A stretch of 64,000 nt of DNA from Bacteroidota bacterium (GCA_016720935.1 JADKJP010000003.1:376775-440774), one strand, 5' to 3'; counted from the stretch's first letter, positions 28,759 to 37,601 are shown. Numbers and translations are program-made. The notes: a model not told the origin generated them from the letters alone.

Positions 28759-29133
28759 ATGTTGAAGCAGCTCATTTCTATATTTCTGATTTTTTGTTTA
28801 GTGCTGAACTCCTGCATTCAGCTGGTTATTTTCGGAGAATTTATTTCCCGAAGAGCATACATCACCGAAAAATATTGTATCAATAAAAATAAGCCCTCCA
28901 TGCATTGCATGGGGATGTGTCATCTAAAAAAGATATTTAAGGAACAGGAAAAAAAGCAACAAGATCCGGGTTCACAGGGAAAGGAGTGGCAGGACTGCAT
29001 TGGACTACCCAATAAATTTCCGGCAGACTTTTTTTTATTGCCTTCTGAAAGATTTATTAGAGAACCATTTTATTTGAATAAGATAAACTCCGGTTATATT
29101 TTTTCAGTTTTTCATCCACCTTCATTTGGGTGA
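28759..29133 (+). CDS. Small membrane-anchored Cys-motif protein, probable metal handling (copy 2)
   Basis: This 124-residue protein is a paralogue of the gene at 25942. It has an N-terminal membrane segment, then YCINKNKPSMHCMGMCHL (Cys40, Cys50, Cys54), EQEKKQQ and a tail with FSVFHPP. Cys and His positions are conserved between the copies, while the linker is not. It is tightly coupled to the preceding cytochrome-like gene. Two copies flanking the barrel, MbnP-like and cytochrome-like genes suggest an ancestral duplication within one functional cluster. Confidence 0.7.
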   Translation: MLKQLISIFLIFCLVLNSCIQLVIFGEFISRRAYITEKYCINKNKPSMHCMGMCHLKKIFKEQEKKQQDPGSQGKEWQDCIGLPNKFPADFFLLPSERFIREPFYLNKINSGYIFSVFHPPSFG

Positions 29134-29213
29134 ATTGTTTCATTTAACATATCGAAAATATTTAAGTTGTGATTTGACTTAAGTGATACATTAATCTGAA
29201 AATAAAATCAAAA

Positions 29214-30104
29214 ATGAAAAACACCTACATTGCTATTATTGCATTATTTATTACAAGTTCAATGTCGCTTGCACAAATTCCTAATGCAGGCTTTGAAAAC
29301 TGGACATCAATGGGAAGTTACAATATCCCGGATTCCTGGTCCTGTTTGAATACAATGACATCGCCATTGTCTGTTTACACCTGTTCACGCGGTACACCAG
29401 GGCATCCCGGTGCATCTTACCTTAAGTTAGATAGCAAGACCGTTTCAGGAATGGGAGTTGTACCCGGAATTGCTGTGTGTGGAACCATTGATGAAATGAC
29501 AATGCAGGCAACCGGCGGCTTTCCGTTTAATCAGCGTCCTGCCAGTCTGGACGGAAGCTGGCAACACATGGTGATGGGTATGGGCAGCAGCCAGGGTTAT
29601 GTCGATATAGTTCTGACAAGGTGGGACAATATGATGCAAATGCGTATGCCGGTCGCTTCAGCGCATGAAGTACTCACAGGGATGGCAATGAGCTGGGAGA
29701 CGTTTTCAATTCCTCTTAATTATGTAGATTTTAATTTCCCGGATAGCTGCATTATTACACTTTCAGCCAGCGGGAACAATCCGATGAACAATGATTTCTT
29801 GTATGTGGATGATCTGAGTTTCGTTGGATCTGTAAGTGGAATAAGGGAAATTTCAGCAGGGGGTTTTATACGCCTATATCCAAATCCAGTCAAATCAATA
29901 GTGAAAATTGAGATTTCTGAAATAAATGTGAGGAATACACATATCTGTGTTTACGACGCCCTGGGAGAAATTGTGAAAGAGGCGGAAGGATCCGGTGATG
30001 ATTTGAATTCCGGGATAGATGTTTCATCCTTAGCGGAGGGACTTTACTTTCTGAACCTTGTTGCGGATGGAAAATCTTATGGTGCAAGGTTTCTTGTTCA
30101 ATAG
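29214..30104 (+). CDS. T9SS cargo protein, PCMD-like carbohydrate-binding fold
   Basis: This 296-residue protein has a signal peptide ending SMSLAQ. The mature part starts IPNAGFENWTSMGSYNIPDSW, which resembles proteins annotated with the putative carbohydrate metabolism domain (a jelly-roll). NDFLYVDDLSFVG follows, then a type A sorting domain (LYPNPVKSIVKIEIS, DALGEIVKEAEG, LAEGLYFLNLVADGKS). The middle is Met-rich (QHMVMGMGSS, NMMQMRMPV), which fits the surrounding copper-linked genes. Direct metal binding is speculative. Confidence 0.75.
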   Translation: MKNTYIAIIALFITSSMSLAQIPNAGFENWTSMGSYNIPDSWSCLNTMTSPLSVYTCSRGTPGHPGASYLKLDSKTVSGMGVVPGIAVCGTIDEMTMQATGGFPFNQRPASLDGSWQHMVMGMGSSQGYVDIVLTRWDNMMQMRMPVASAHEVLTGMAMSWETFSIPLNYVDFNFPDSCIITLSASGNNPMNNDFLYVDDLSFVGSVSGIREISAGGFIRLYPNPVKSIVKIEISEINVRNTHICVYDALGEIVKEAEGSGDDLNSGIDVSSLAEGLYFLNLVADGKSYGARFLVQ

Positions 30105-30226
30105 ATCAGTTATATTCTGAAAAGAATCCGGCAGTGACCGAAAATTATAGCAATTGTTTCACAACAAGATGAAATATGCTGTATTATTTACGGATGGCTT
30201 TCGGTTCATCTGGATCTTATGAACAC

Positions 30227-30523
30227 ATGAAAAACTTGAGGCGAATAAAACGATTATTCCTCTTATTGTTCACAATTGTTTGTTGTGCATCCTGCGAACA
30301 TCATTCGCAAAATGCAACAAATAATGAAGGAGGACAGGATCGTAAAAACAGTAAAAGAAATTTTCGTCTGATTTCGGATACTGATGTCGTTTGTGGATAT
30401 CCTGTTGACGATTATTGTTGTGATACAGCAGTTTATCGAGATGGGATATATGGATTTTGTTGTCATGGCTGCAAGCATGAATTTGAACTGCATCCGATAA
30501 AATACACGAGAAAATTGAATTAA
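30227..30523 (+). CDS. YHS/TRASH-like metal-binding lipoprotein
   Basis: This 98-residue lipoprotein has a lipobox near VCCASC. Its C-terminal domain DTDVVCGYPVDDYCCDT, then YRDGIYGFCCHGCKHEFELHP, matches the YHS pattern: a Cys-Gly-x-P-V motif, then GxYGFCxxxC and a terminal x-F-x-x-x-P. These small domains often occur in copper or heavy-metal ATPases and chaperones. I chose the Met at 30227 because it opens a signal sequence; the frame is open from 30176. Its stop codon directly abuts the left end of the MITE-like element. Confidence 0.7.
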   Translation: MKNLRRIKRLFLLLFTIVCCASCEHHSQNATNNEGGQDRKNSKRNFRLISDTDVVCGYPVDDYCCDTAVYRDGIYGFCCHGCKHEFELHPIKYTRKLN

Positions 30524-30721
30524 GGGCACCTCTAAAAACCTATTTTGGGTGATGTGCGCTGAGATTTTTTTGCAATATGAGGCGTGAGGAAGGATGATAC
30601 TGAAACTAAGTATCAGACTGACGAACAACGAAGTATTGCAAAAAAAGATCAAGCATTGAAAGTTCTTGATTGAAACCTGGAATATATTAACAGCAGCAGA
30701 AAGAGGTTTTTAGAGGTGCCC
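30524..30721. mobile_element. 198-bp MITE-like element with perfect 18-bp terminal inverted repeats
   Basis: GGGCACCTCTAAAAACCT (30524-30541) and its exact reverse complement (30704-30721) bound a non-coding 198-bp unit. Two nested inverted repeats lie inside: TGCAATA with TATTGCA, and GATACT with AGTATC. There is no transposase, so it would need one encoded elsewhere. A clear target-site duplication is not visible. It inserted exactly at the stop codon of the YHS-like gene, between convergent genes. Confidence 0.8.
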
Positions 30722-30746
30722 TTTATATTTTGCGGTTCGGGGTTAA

Positions 30747-30775
30747 GGCGGGGGAAAGGTTCTCCCGCCTTTTTT
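30747..30775 (+). terminator. Rho-independent terminator
   Basis: GGCGGG(G) and (T)CCCGCC form a GC-rich stem with a loop containing AAAGGT, followed by six T. It closes the plus-strand copper cluster and lies 10 bp before the stop of the convergent gene at 30785. Confidence 0.85.
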
Positions 30776-30784
30776 GGCAGAGAC

Positions 30785-31741
30785 TTACAAAAAGAAATAG
30801 CGCTGTATGCCGATCATATAGACAGGGTAAAAACGGGCATAAGATTTCTTAATCATAGGAACACCCACGGAAAAATCGATTCGCATGTTCGAATTTAGAA
30901 TAGCCTGAATAGAGGGGTGAAATTCCACGTAATGTCCCGCCTGCAACAGTTCTGTCCGTGGCTGAATATCAACATCATTTTGTGTAACCTTTGCTGCCTG
31001 ATATGACTTGCCCAAAAATTCCAGATATACATTGATATTTGTTTCCGAATATCTGCTGTATTTGGAAGGATAAACAAGGTAGCCAAATGACAAATTATAT
31101 TTAATTGCCCTGCCATAATTTAAAATGGTATGTAATTCACCACCGAAAAAATCGGGAGTTGTTTCAGAATATTTCCCCGGTAGTATGAGTCCGGAAGTTA
31201 ATGAGACTGCTAAGTGTTTTTTCAGATAAGTGGCAATGAGTCCCATGCCGCATCCTTTTGTGTCGTCGAGAAGATTCGGTTCAGTTTCATCGTGCGCAGC
31301 GGAGATGAAGGAACATTCGGCAAATCCTGCCATTCGGAAATGGGTGTTTTGTCCGTCATTTGTGAGGAAACGAAACTTCCCATATAGATAAACTCCATTG
31401 AAACGGTATGGATATTTTAAGCCACGCGGAAAGGTGCCTGTTTGATAGTTGGTATTTCCGGAAGCTGTATGCGTGTGTGTGATAAGACTGGCGGGAAGAT
31501 ATTTTGAGTGGTGATTGGAAAGAGTACCTGTAGCCATGAGCGAAAGTCGTGGCGTCAGCCCATACATTAAACGTAAGGCACCTAAATTTCTTTGCTCACC
31601 ATATTCATTGTATGAATCTCCAAATATTCTGACTCCCAAAACCTTTTTAGGAATGCTGCTCGCAGGTTCATTGTGGGGGAATAATTCCTGAGCAGTGGCT
31701 CCAAAGGAACAGAGAATTATCAGGAAGCAAATAGCTCTCAT
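30785..31741 (-). CDS. Outer-membrane beta-barrel protein, transporter-like
   Basis: This 318-residue protein has a signal peptide ending FGATAQ and a barrel-type sequence ending in aromatic residues (GIQRYFFL). The segment GALRLMYGLTPRLSLMATGTLSN is closely similar to LMYGLTGRLSLMAMGTYTN in the barrel at 26475, so the two are paralogous. This copy lacks the Met/His-rich loop. Its start overlaps the stop of the HMA gene (ATGA at 31738-31741), so the pair is co-translated. Export or uptake of copper is the likely role by association. Confidence 0.72.
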   Translation of the reverse strand: MRAICFLIILCSFGATAQELFPHNEPASSIPKKVLGVRIFGDSYNEYGEQRNLGALRLMYGLTPRLSLMATGTLSNHHSKYLPASLITHTHTASGNTNYQTGTFPRGLKYPYRFNGVYLYGKFRFLTNDGQNTHFRMAGFAECSFISAAHDETEPNLLDDTKGCGMGLIATYLKKHLAVSLTSGLILPGKYSETTPDFFGGELHTILNYGRAIKYNLSFGYLVYPSKYSRYSETNINVYLEFLGKSYQAAKVTQNDVDIQPRTELLQAGHYVEFHPSIQAILNSNMRIDFSVGVPMIKKSYARFYPVYMIGIQRYFFL

Positions 31742-32265
31742 TTGAGTGTAACGTAATACACCTTTTGATTTTTATTGGAACAGGTGTTGATCAGGGACGG
31801 CCTGATTTTATTGAATTCACTTTTCGGTAAGAATTCCTGACCCAGAAATATGATTTCCTTTTCTCCGTTCAGCGTTTGATTCGTGCTGTTGACAAATTGC
31901 AGATTGTATTTATTGTTTTGAAGACAGAATCCGGTGTTGATAGTGATTTTATTGAATTCATAAAATGCAGAAAGATAGCGTACCGAAAATCCGGCATCTG
32001 TAACCGCTTTGGTGATTTTTGAAAAATCAATATCCGAGCCCGGAGTAAATGTCAATTTGCCCTCTGTGTGTTCCAGGTTCATGTCTACATCTTTGATGAA
32101 GGATAATTTACGCAAACTCATTTCAACCGTTCGGCTACATGCTGAGCAGGTAAGTCCATTCACTCCGAGCATTGCAGTTTTCACCTGTGCCTCAGATTGT
32201 TTCCAAGCGAAACAGAAAATAAAAAAAACGATTGCTGTTGATAGAATATGTATTCGATTCTTCAT
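31738..32265 (-). CDS. Secreted heavy-metal-associated (HMA) domain protein
   Basis: This 175-residue protein has a signal peptide or anchor. The HMA domain reads VKTAMLGVNGLTCSACSRTVEMSLRKL with the metal-binding Cys40 and Cys43, then a betaalphabeta tail (ITKAVTDAGFSV). The C-terminal 80 residues (SAFYEFNKITINTG and onward) have no family I recognise. HMA domains bind Cu(I) or similar soft metals. Its coupling to an outer-membrane barrel suggests periplasmic copper delivery. It is convergent with the MbnP-containing operon. Confidence 0.82.
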   Translation of the reverse strand: MKNRIHILSTAIVFFIFCFAWKQSEAQVKTAMLGVNGLTCSACSRTVEMSLRKLSFIKDVDMNLEHTEGKLTFTPGSDIDFSKITKAVTDAGFSVRYLSAFYEFNKITINTGFCLQNNKYNLQFVNSTNQTLNGEKEIIFLGQEFLPKSEFNKIRPSLINTCSNKNQKVYYVTLK

Positions 32266-32398
32266 TATTGATAGCCTGATTTTTATAATGGACTGAAGAG
32301 CAAAATCAGCCCGTTGAATTATACGGAAGATTACACGATAAAGTTAATAAAAAACATAATTTTCTTACTGAAACGAACGATTCTTGAATCCTATTGTA

Positions 32399-32406
32399 TA
32401 ACTTTG
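32399..32406 (+). promoter_or_regulatory. Candidate -7 box for the lipoprotein at 32424
   Basis: TAACTTTG is a full TAnnTTTG match 18 bp upstream of the ATG at 32424. It overlaps the first possible ATG of the frame (32394), which supports the later start. A -33 box is not obvious. Confidence 0.45.
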
Positions 32407-32423
32407 AATGTAAACATTCGTCA

Positions 32424-32840
32424 ATGGAATTATTGAAAATAACCCTGAGTGCTACCCTTGTTATTTCTTTTTTAAGCATTTTCAGTTGCAGAAAGGAGGG
32501 TTGTGAGGCAGGAACCGGAGGTGAAGTTACGCTGAAGATTATGCCGGAACATCATGGTGTACCTATTTACAATAGTCAAAATTATCGTGACACAGTGTAT
32601 GTTAAATTCAATGCGACAGATTTTCCGGGGCCCGACCGATCAAATTTTGATTTGATCATGTGGGGTAATGCCAATGAAAATTTTGTAAAGGTATCGGGAT
32701 TAAAATGTGGTCAGTATTATATAATGGTATCTGGTTTTGATACAAGTGCTCAATGGAATATTCGGGTGGTTGGCGGAATACCTTTGAATTTTTCAGAATC
32801 CTCCGGGGAAAAATTGGTGACAGTGCCGGTAACAGAATAA
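32424..32840 (+). CDS. Small lipoprotein of unknown function
   Basis: This 138-residue protein starts MELLKITLSATLVISFLSIFSC, with a lipobox Cys followed by RKEGCEAGTGG. The mature part is beta-rich (EVTLKIMPEHHGVPIYN, VYVKFNATDFPG, QWNIRVVGGIPL) and has two further Cys. It could be an immunoglobulin-like or CUB-like sandwich, but I do not recognise the family. The His-His pair and Cys residues, next to the copper cluster, make a metal role possible but unproven. Confidence 0.65.
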   Translation: MELLKITLSATLVISFLSIFSCRKEGCEAGTGGEVTLKIMPEHHGVPIYNSQNYRDTVYVKFNATDFPGPDRSNFDLIMWGNANENFVKVSGLKCGQYYIMVSGFDTSAQWNIRVVGGIPLNFSESSGEKLVTVPVTE

Positions 32841-32881
32841 TCGAAAAAAAATAGAAAAATTGGAGAATTGATCTCAAATCT

Positions 32882-33256
32882 TCATTTGGCGGATATTTCC
32901 TCATCAATCAAAATTGCCTGATAAAGTAACTCCTTAATTTTTCTCGATTTTATATCATTTATCGAATAAAAGGTAATGGTCGCGATTTCTTTTCTGCCTT
33001 CTTTTTCAAGTATGGATTCTTCATCAACAATCATCTGTCCTTTGCAAAATCCAAGTACAACACCTGCTTTTGGACCCGGTTTGACTGAAGCCGGCCAGAT
33101 ATAACAAACTCTTGAATGAATAAAAAAGTAGGGAACCTGGTAAGAGATTTTTTCCCTGAATTGAGGTGATGTGCTGAGAATAATCTCACGAAGCAGGTCG
33201 ACCATTTCTCTTTCTTCAGAAGTAATGCATTCGTAAAATTCTTCGAGTGTTTTCAT
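32882..33256 (-). CDS. DUF1801 (YdhG-like) domain protein
   Basis: This 124-residue cytoplasmic protein has the DUF1801 layout. A helical N-terminus (LLREIILSTSPQFREKISYQVPYFF) is followed by VCYIWPASVKPGPKAGVVLGFCKGQMI and a C-terminal helix (KIKELLYQAILIDEE). The fold resembles the iron-chaperone frataxin-like group, but the biological function is not established. It stands alone, convergent with the lipoprotein gene at 32424. Confidence 0.75.
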   Translation of the reverse strand: MKTLEEFYECITSEEREMVDLLREIILSTSPQFREKISYQVPYFFIHSRVCYIWPASVKPGPKAGVVLGFCKGQMIVDEESILEKEGRKEIATITFYSINDIKSRKIKELLYQAILIDEEISAK

Positions 33257-33353
33257 TTATGAACAAAGTTAAAAAATGCCTGTTGAATTTTGAAATTGGT
33301 CAAATACAAGCCGGCATTTCTTGTAAATTTGGTTTTGGTGCGTTTCTGGCTGG

Positions 33354-33384
33354 TTTCTGATTTGAACCTTATTCATTACCTTTG
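33354..33384 (+). promoter_or_regulatory. Promoter of the BNR-repeat T9SS protein
   Basis: TTTC (33354-33357), 19 nt, then TACCTTTG (33377-33384) gives one mismatch in the -33 box and none in the -7 box. The predicted start lies near 33388, upstream of the ATG at 33457 and downstream of the first in-frame ATG at 33382. Confidence 0.55.
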
Positions 33385-33456
33385 TTCTGTCGGTTCCTTA
33401 CCGGAGAACACTCTTTCCACTGCGGGAAATCATATACATTCCTTGATTTATATCAA

Positions 33457-35076
33457 ATGAAATTAACCAGGTTAATTCTTGTAGTCGCATTTCTATTGTC
33501 TTTCGGACAAGGATTCGCGCAGAAATTCTTTTCGAAAGAAGCACCTCGCCCTTTGTCATATTTGGAAATGCAAAGACAATTCGAAGCATGGAAAAATCGT
33601 GTGGATCTGAAATCTGAAAAGAACTGGAAATATTACAAACGCTGGGAAATGGATATGCAAATGCATACAGATGCCAGTGGTAAGCCCGGCGATCCGGCTG
33701 TGTATATCGATGCGATTACAAAAGCCGCTGCTGAGAAGGACAGAGACGGAAGTTCACGGCTGATGTCGTCCGGCTGGACGCCTTCCGGCCCGAATGCAGT
33801 ACCGAATAACCTCACGGGTTATATGGAGAATGGAATTGGAAGAATCAATTGTATCGCTTTTCATCCGAATGATCCTGCTACCTATTTCATTGGTGTTGCT
33901 CAGGGTGGAGTCTGGAAAACGACTAATAACGGACAATCCTGGACACCGATTACAGAAAACTTACCGATCCTTCGCATCAGTGATATTTCTATTGATCCGA
34001 ATAATCCGGATGTGATGTATATTTCTGTTTGTGATTTTGAATACATCGGATTTGGATTAAATCTGAATGGAAGAAAACGAAATACGCATTATGGTCTTGG
34101 CGTTTACAAAACAAGTGACGGTGGTCTGAATTGGCAACCGACGGGATTGAGTTTCCAACTCACCAATGGTGATGCATCATTAATTCGAAAAGTACTGGTA
34201 AGTCCGGGAAACAGTAATAATCTTGTTGCATGTGGAGCAAGTGGAATGTACACCAGTACTGATGCAGGAGCGAGCTGGACACAAAGAATGGATTCATTGT
34301 TTTGGGATCTTGTGCAGGATCCAGCAAACCCTGATATTTTGTATGCCGCAACAGGATGGGTTTACAATGCTGACGACGGATCAGCCGGAATCTATAAATC
34401 AACAGATTTTGGTAACACTTGGACTTTGTTGAATACAAATATTCCTCCCACCGGAGTGGTGCAAAGAGTGAAACTTGCTGTCGCGCCGTCTGATCCGAAC
34501 AGGATTTATGCGGTAACCGTAAATCTCGATTTTGGTTTGGATGGAATTTATATTTCAAATGACGCAGGAAATTCATGGCAATACAATAATCCGGGTGTGA
34601 ATATTCTTGAAGGAGGAGATGGTATGGGAACCGGCGGGCAGGGGAATTATGATCTTGGATTGGTTGTGGATGCTTCTGATAAAGATCTGGTGTACGTTGG
34701 GGGAGTCAATATTTGGGGGTCTTCTGACGGAGCACTGACTTTTAATCCCGTTAGTCACTGGACACTCAGCTATGGGCCAACTTTGCATGGTGATATTCAT
34801 TTCATGCAGCAACAACCCATGACAGGGAACATGTTTGTTTGCAATGATGGCGGGTTGTACAGGACGCCATATATGTACATCCATAACTGGAATGACGCGA
34901 ACAATGGAATTCCGTGGCCAACAGTATGGACCAATCTCAGCAGTGGTATGCAGGTGACTTCATTTTACCGCTTGTCGAGTTCCAGAAATCTGACCGGCCG
35001 ATTAATGGCAGGAGCTCAGGATAATGGTTCATTTTATTTTGATGGTGCTACCTGGAGTACAATTTTCGGGGGGTGA
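33457..35076 (+). CDS. BNR/sortilin-type beta-propeller T9SS protein, N-terminal fragment (frameshifted)
   Basis: The signal peptide starts MKLTRLILVVAFLLSFGQGFAQ. The protein then carries repeated Asp-box/BNR units (GVWKTTNNGQSWTPI, GVYKTSDGGLNWQPT, MYTSTDAGASWTQR, GIYKSTDFGNTWTLL, IYISNDAGNSWQYN), the pattern of sialidase-like and Vps10/sortilin propellers. The frame stops at a G6 run (35068-35073). Adding or losing one G joins it to the next frame (FGGDGMDNYLDPIDD), which completes the gene to 36145. Treated as one gene, it is about 895 residues. A sequencing indel is the likeliest cause. Confidence 0.85.
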   Translation: MKLTRLILVVAFLLSFGQGFAQKFFSKEAPRPLSYLEMQRQFEAWKNRVDLKSEKNWKYYKRWEMDMQMHTDASGKPGDPAVYIDAITKAAAEKDRDGSSRLMSSGWTPSGPNAVPNNLTGYMENGIGRINCIAFHPNDPATYFIGVAQGGVWKTTNNGQSWTPITENLPILRISDISIDPNNPDVMYISVCDFEYIGFGLNLNGRKRNTHYGLGVYKTSDGGLNWQPTGLSFQLTNGDASLIRKVLVSPGNSNNLVACGASGMYTSTDAGASWTQRMDSLFWDLVQDPANPDILYAATGWVYNADDGSAGIYKSTDFGNTWTLLNTNIPPTGVVQRVKLAVAPSDPNRIYAVTVNLDFGLDGIYISNDAGNSWQYNNPGVNILEGGDGMGTGGQGNYDLGLVVDASDKDLVYVGGVNIWGSSDGALTFNPVSHWTLSYGPTLHGDIHFMQQQPMTGNMFVCNDGGLYRTPYMYIHNWNDANNGIPWPTVWTNLSSGMQVTSFYRLSSSRNLTGRLMAGAQDNGSFYFDGATWSTIFGG

Positions 35077-36145
35077 TGGAATGGATAATTATCTGGATCC
35101 AATCGATGATAATTCCATTATTGGTTCAAGTCAGTATGGAAATTTTAATCAGAGTTTTGATGGAGGATTTTCCGGGAATGGAATTTTTGCAAACATTAAT
35201 AATGAAAACGGCGAATGGACAACGCCCATTGTTGCTGACTATAATAATCATGGTACATTTTACATAGGATATTCCAATGTGAGTAAAAGTACAGACAATG
35301 GTATGAGTTGGTCCATGATTTCTTCTTTTCCGGTTCCGGGAATTTCAGATAATGAAATTACTGCAATTGCATTAAGTAATTCCGATCCGAATGTATTGTA
35401 TGTTGCAAAGAGAGTTCGATATGAATATTCAATTCCGGGATCCGTGTATATGACCAGCGACGGAGGGCAGAACTGGAATGATATTACTGCCGGTGTGCCG
35501 GACTCATTGTATTATACGAGTATGGATGTACACTCATCAGATCCGATGATTGCCTATATCAGCATGGCCGGATTTAGTGTCGGAAATAAAGTGTTCAGGA
35601 CCACAGACGGAGGAATGAGCTGGCAAAATATTTCATTTAACCTTCCCAATCTTCCTGTCAATTGCATAAAAAATATTCCCGGTACAAATATGCTTCTTGC
35701 CGGTACAGATATTGGGGTTTATCTGCTTGACAGTGCATCCTCTAATTGGAGTTTGTATGGAACAGGTTTGCCAAATGTGATTGTGACAGATATTGAATTT
35801 AATGAGGTATTGAATAAAATTTATGTCAGCACTTTTGGCAGAGGAATTTGGGAAACGGATCTTGGTACCTTGCTGCATGTCTCTGCTGGCAACGAAGCAA
35901 AGTTTAAAGCTGACTTGTATCCTTCTGTAAACAATGGAACTTTCACTATCCATTTTTCATCACCTCATAATTCAAATGGAAAGATACGTTTGGAAGTTAT
36001 TGATATCACGGGAAGATTGGTTTCATGTTCTACTCTTTCCGGAAATAATGATTCAATCCAAAAGCTTGATGTGAAACCCGGAAAATATTTTGCCCGGCTT
36101 ACTTGTGAACAAGGTGTTCTTGTCAAAAACTTTATTGTCGAATGA
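35072..36145 (+). CDS. BNR/sortilin-type T9SS protein, C-terminal fragment
   Basis: This is the continuation of the preceding frame after the G6 tract. It has further BNR units (SVYMTSDGGQNWNDIT, VFRTTDGGMSWQNIS) and a type A T9SS sorting domain (ADLYPSVNNGTFTIHFSS, DITGRLVSCSTLSG, LDVKPGKYFARLTCEQG). It has no start signal of its own. Together the two fragments describe a secreted multi-blade propeller, perhaps a glycan-binding or adhesive surface protein. No sialidase catalytic residues could be confirmed. Confidence 0.82.
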   Translation, partial: GDGMDNYLDPIDDNSIIGSSQYGNFNQSFDGGFSGNGIFANINNENGEWTTPIVADYNNHGTFYIGYSNVSKSTDNGMSWSMISSFPVPGISDNEITAIALSNSDPNVLYVAKRVRYEYSIPGSVYMTSDGGQNWNDITAGVPDSLYYTSMDVHSSDPMIAYISMAGFSVGNKVFRTTDGGMSWQNISFNLPNLPVNCIKNIPGTNMLLAGTDIGVYLLDSASSNWSLYGTGLPNVIVTDIEFNEVLNKIYVSTFGRGIWETDLGTLLHVSAGNEAKFKADLYPSVNNGTFTIHFSSPHNSNGKIRLEVIDITGRLVSCSTLSGNNDSIQKLDVKPGKYFARLTCEQGVLVKNFIVE

Positions 36146-36495
36146 AAATTTCGGATTGATCCTGTGAATAAATCAAACGTGTAGTGTGAACGATCTGATT
36201 TATTTGCGGAAATGTTCTTCCGGAGAATATGCCTTATTTGGATTAATTCTTAATAGAGCATAGTTCAATTTCCTTTTTTTTCTGAATTCCCGGTGAAGAA
36301 TCCCGGTTCCGGATAAATCATACAATCTTTTTTCAAGCTTACCGTTATTCTCATATAGGTTGATTTAACAGGGTTTGCATCAACCTTTGATTCTTCCTCA
36401 AATGTGAATAATTAACGACTCAAGATCAACTTTATACTGATACAATCTTTACTTTTATTCTCTTATCAGTTTTTAAACACAAAAACAGAAAACCA
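36146..36495. other. Non-coding interval, weak hairpin only
   Basis: No gene is seen in these 350 bp. GGTTGAT and ATCAACC (about 36358-36384) could form a 7-bp stem followed by TTTG, a weak terminator at best. The sequence before 36496 is AT-rich and presumably holds the promoter of the following lipoprotein gene. Confidence 0.4.
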
Positions 36496-37482
36496 ATGAA
36501 AACCCGCTTAATTGCAATCCTTACCATGTTTGTGGCTGTAGTAATTCTTGTTGCTGCATGCAAAAAAGATGAGAATGCTCAATCCAATTCAAATAACAAT
36601 GTGCAATTGGATTCGAAAGTTTCTCAGTTCAATTCAGACGCGAACAATTACAAATCTGAATCGGATCAGGTCGACAACGACATCAACAATTCCTTAAGCA
36701 GCATTCCTGCGTTTGGACGTGTTGCACAAGGTGCCGCGGTACTTTCAAGCCCATTGTGTGGAGTTGTGATTGACTCATCACAGATCGCGAACAAGATTTT
36801 GTTCTACAATTTCGATGGACAAACGCCTTGTTTTTCCCCTTCACGAACTCGTTCCGGTCAGATTAAAGTGCAGTTAACTTCAGGTGCACATTGGAGCGAT
36901 CCGGGATCTGTATTGACACTCACCTATATTAATTTTAAAGTTACCAGATTAAGTGATAATAAGTCCATCATGTTTAATGGAGTAAAAACACTCACGAACA
37001 TTAATGGAAATGACTGGATAGGATTTCTCCTGAGTACCACGACACTTAAATATCAGGAAAGAGCACTCAATATCGCAGTGACTTTTGATAACAACCTAAG
37101 CGCGACCTGGAACGTAGCACGGACTACAGAATGGAATTATGTACAGGCCACAACCAATCCGGATATTCCTTATGCACACATCGTCTTCACTGCGCAGGGT
37201 GATACCAGTCTGAATGGACTCGCCAACATCGACAGCTGGGGTGTAAACAGATTTGGTGAAAATTTCACTACTAATTATACCAGTCCGGTTATATCAAATA
37301 CGTACTGTGGCTTGTGGAGATTTAATTCAGGGGAATTGGTACACAGATTAAACAACGCTTCCTTCACACTGACTTTAGGTCTGGATCAGAATGGTAATCC
37401 GACTCCTTATGCCTGTGCATATGGTTACAAAGTAGCATGGACCATTAATGGAAATTCCAATAGTGTAATTCTTAGTTATTGA
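36496..37482 (+). CDS. Lipoprotein of unknown function
   Basis: This 328-residue protein has a lipobox (VILVAAC-KKDENAQ) and a low-complexity Asn/Ser/Asp linker (residues 25-70, with SNSNNNVQLD and DVDNDINNSLSS-like text). A beta-rich domain follows (GQIKVQLTSGAHW, LTLTYINFKVTRLSD, RALNIAVTFDNNLSATWNVART) with a few Cys near the ends. I do not recognise the family. It is likely anchored to the outer membrane or periplasmic face. A strong terminator follows, so it is transcribed alone. Confidence 0.7.
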   Translation: MKTRLIAILTMFVAVVILVAACKKDENAQSNSNNNVQLDSKVSQFNSDANNYKSESDQVDNDINNSLSSIPAFGRVAQGAAVLSSPLCGVVIDSSQIANKILFYNFDGQTPCFSPSRTRSGQIKVQLTSGAHWSDPGSVLTLTYINFKVTRLSDNKSIMFNGVKTLTNINGNDWIGFLLSTTTLKYQERALNIAVTFDNNLSATWNVARTTEWNYVQATTNPDIPYAHIVFTAQGDTSLNGLANIDSWGVNRFGENFTTNYTSPVISNTYCGLWRFNSGELVHRLNNASFTLTLGLDQNGNPTPYACAYGYKVAWTINGNSNSVILSY

Positions 37483-37565
37483 TTTCTTCGAGAATCCGTT
37501 GTTCATTAAAAGCTTCAATTAAATAGTCAAAATAAAATTACAGGTGCATAGCCTGTTTTCTGCGA

Positions 37566-37601
37566 GGGCGCATTGGGATCTATCCTGGTGCGCCCTTTTT
37601 T
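37566..37601 (+). terminator. Rho-independent terminator
   Basis: GGGCGCA and TGCGCCC form a stem around a 16-nt loop that can itself pair (GGGAT with ATCCT), followed by TTTTTT. It lies about 84 bp after the lipoprotein stop at 37482. The rest of the gap to 37806 shows no gene. Confidence 0.85.

Noticed and set aside
30716..30898. A 60-residue plus-strand frame after the MITE-like element
   Set aside because: It runs through the element end, a terminator and the antisense of the barrel gene, so it is a chance frame.
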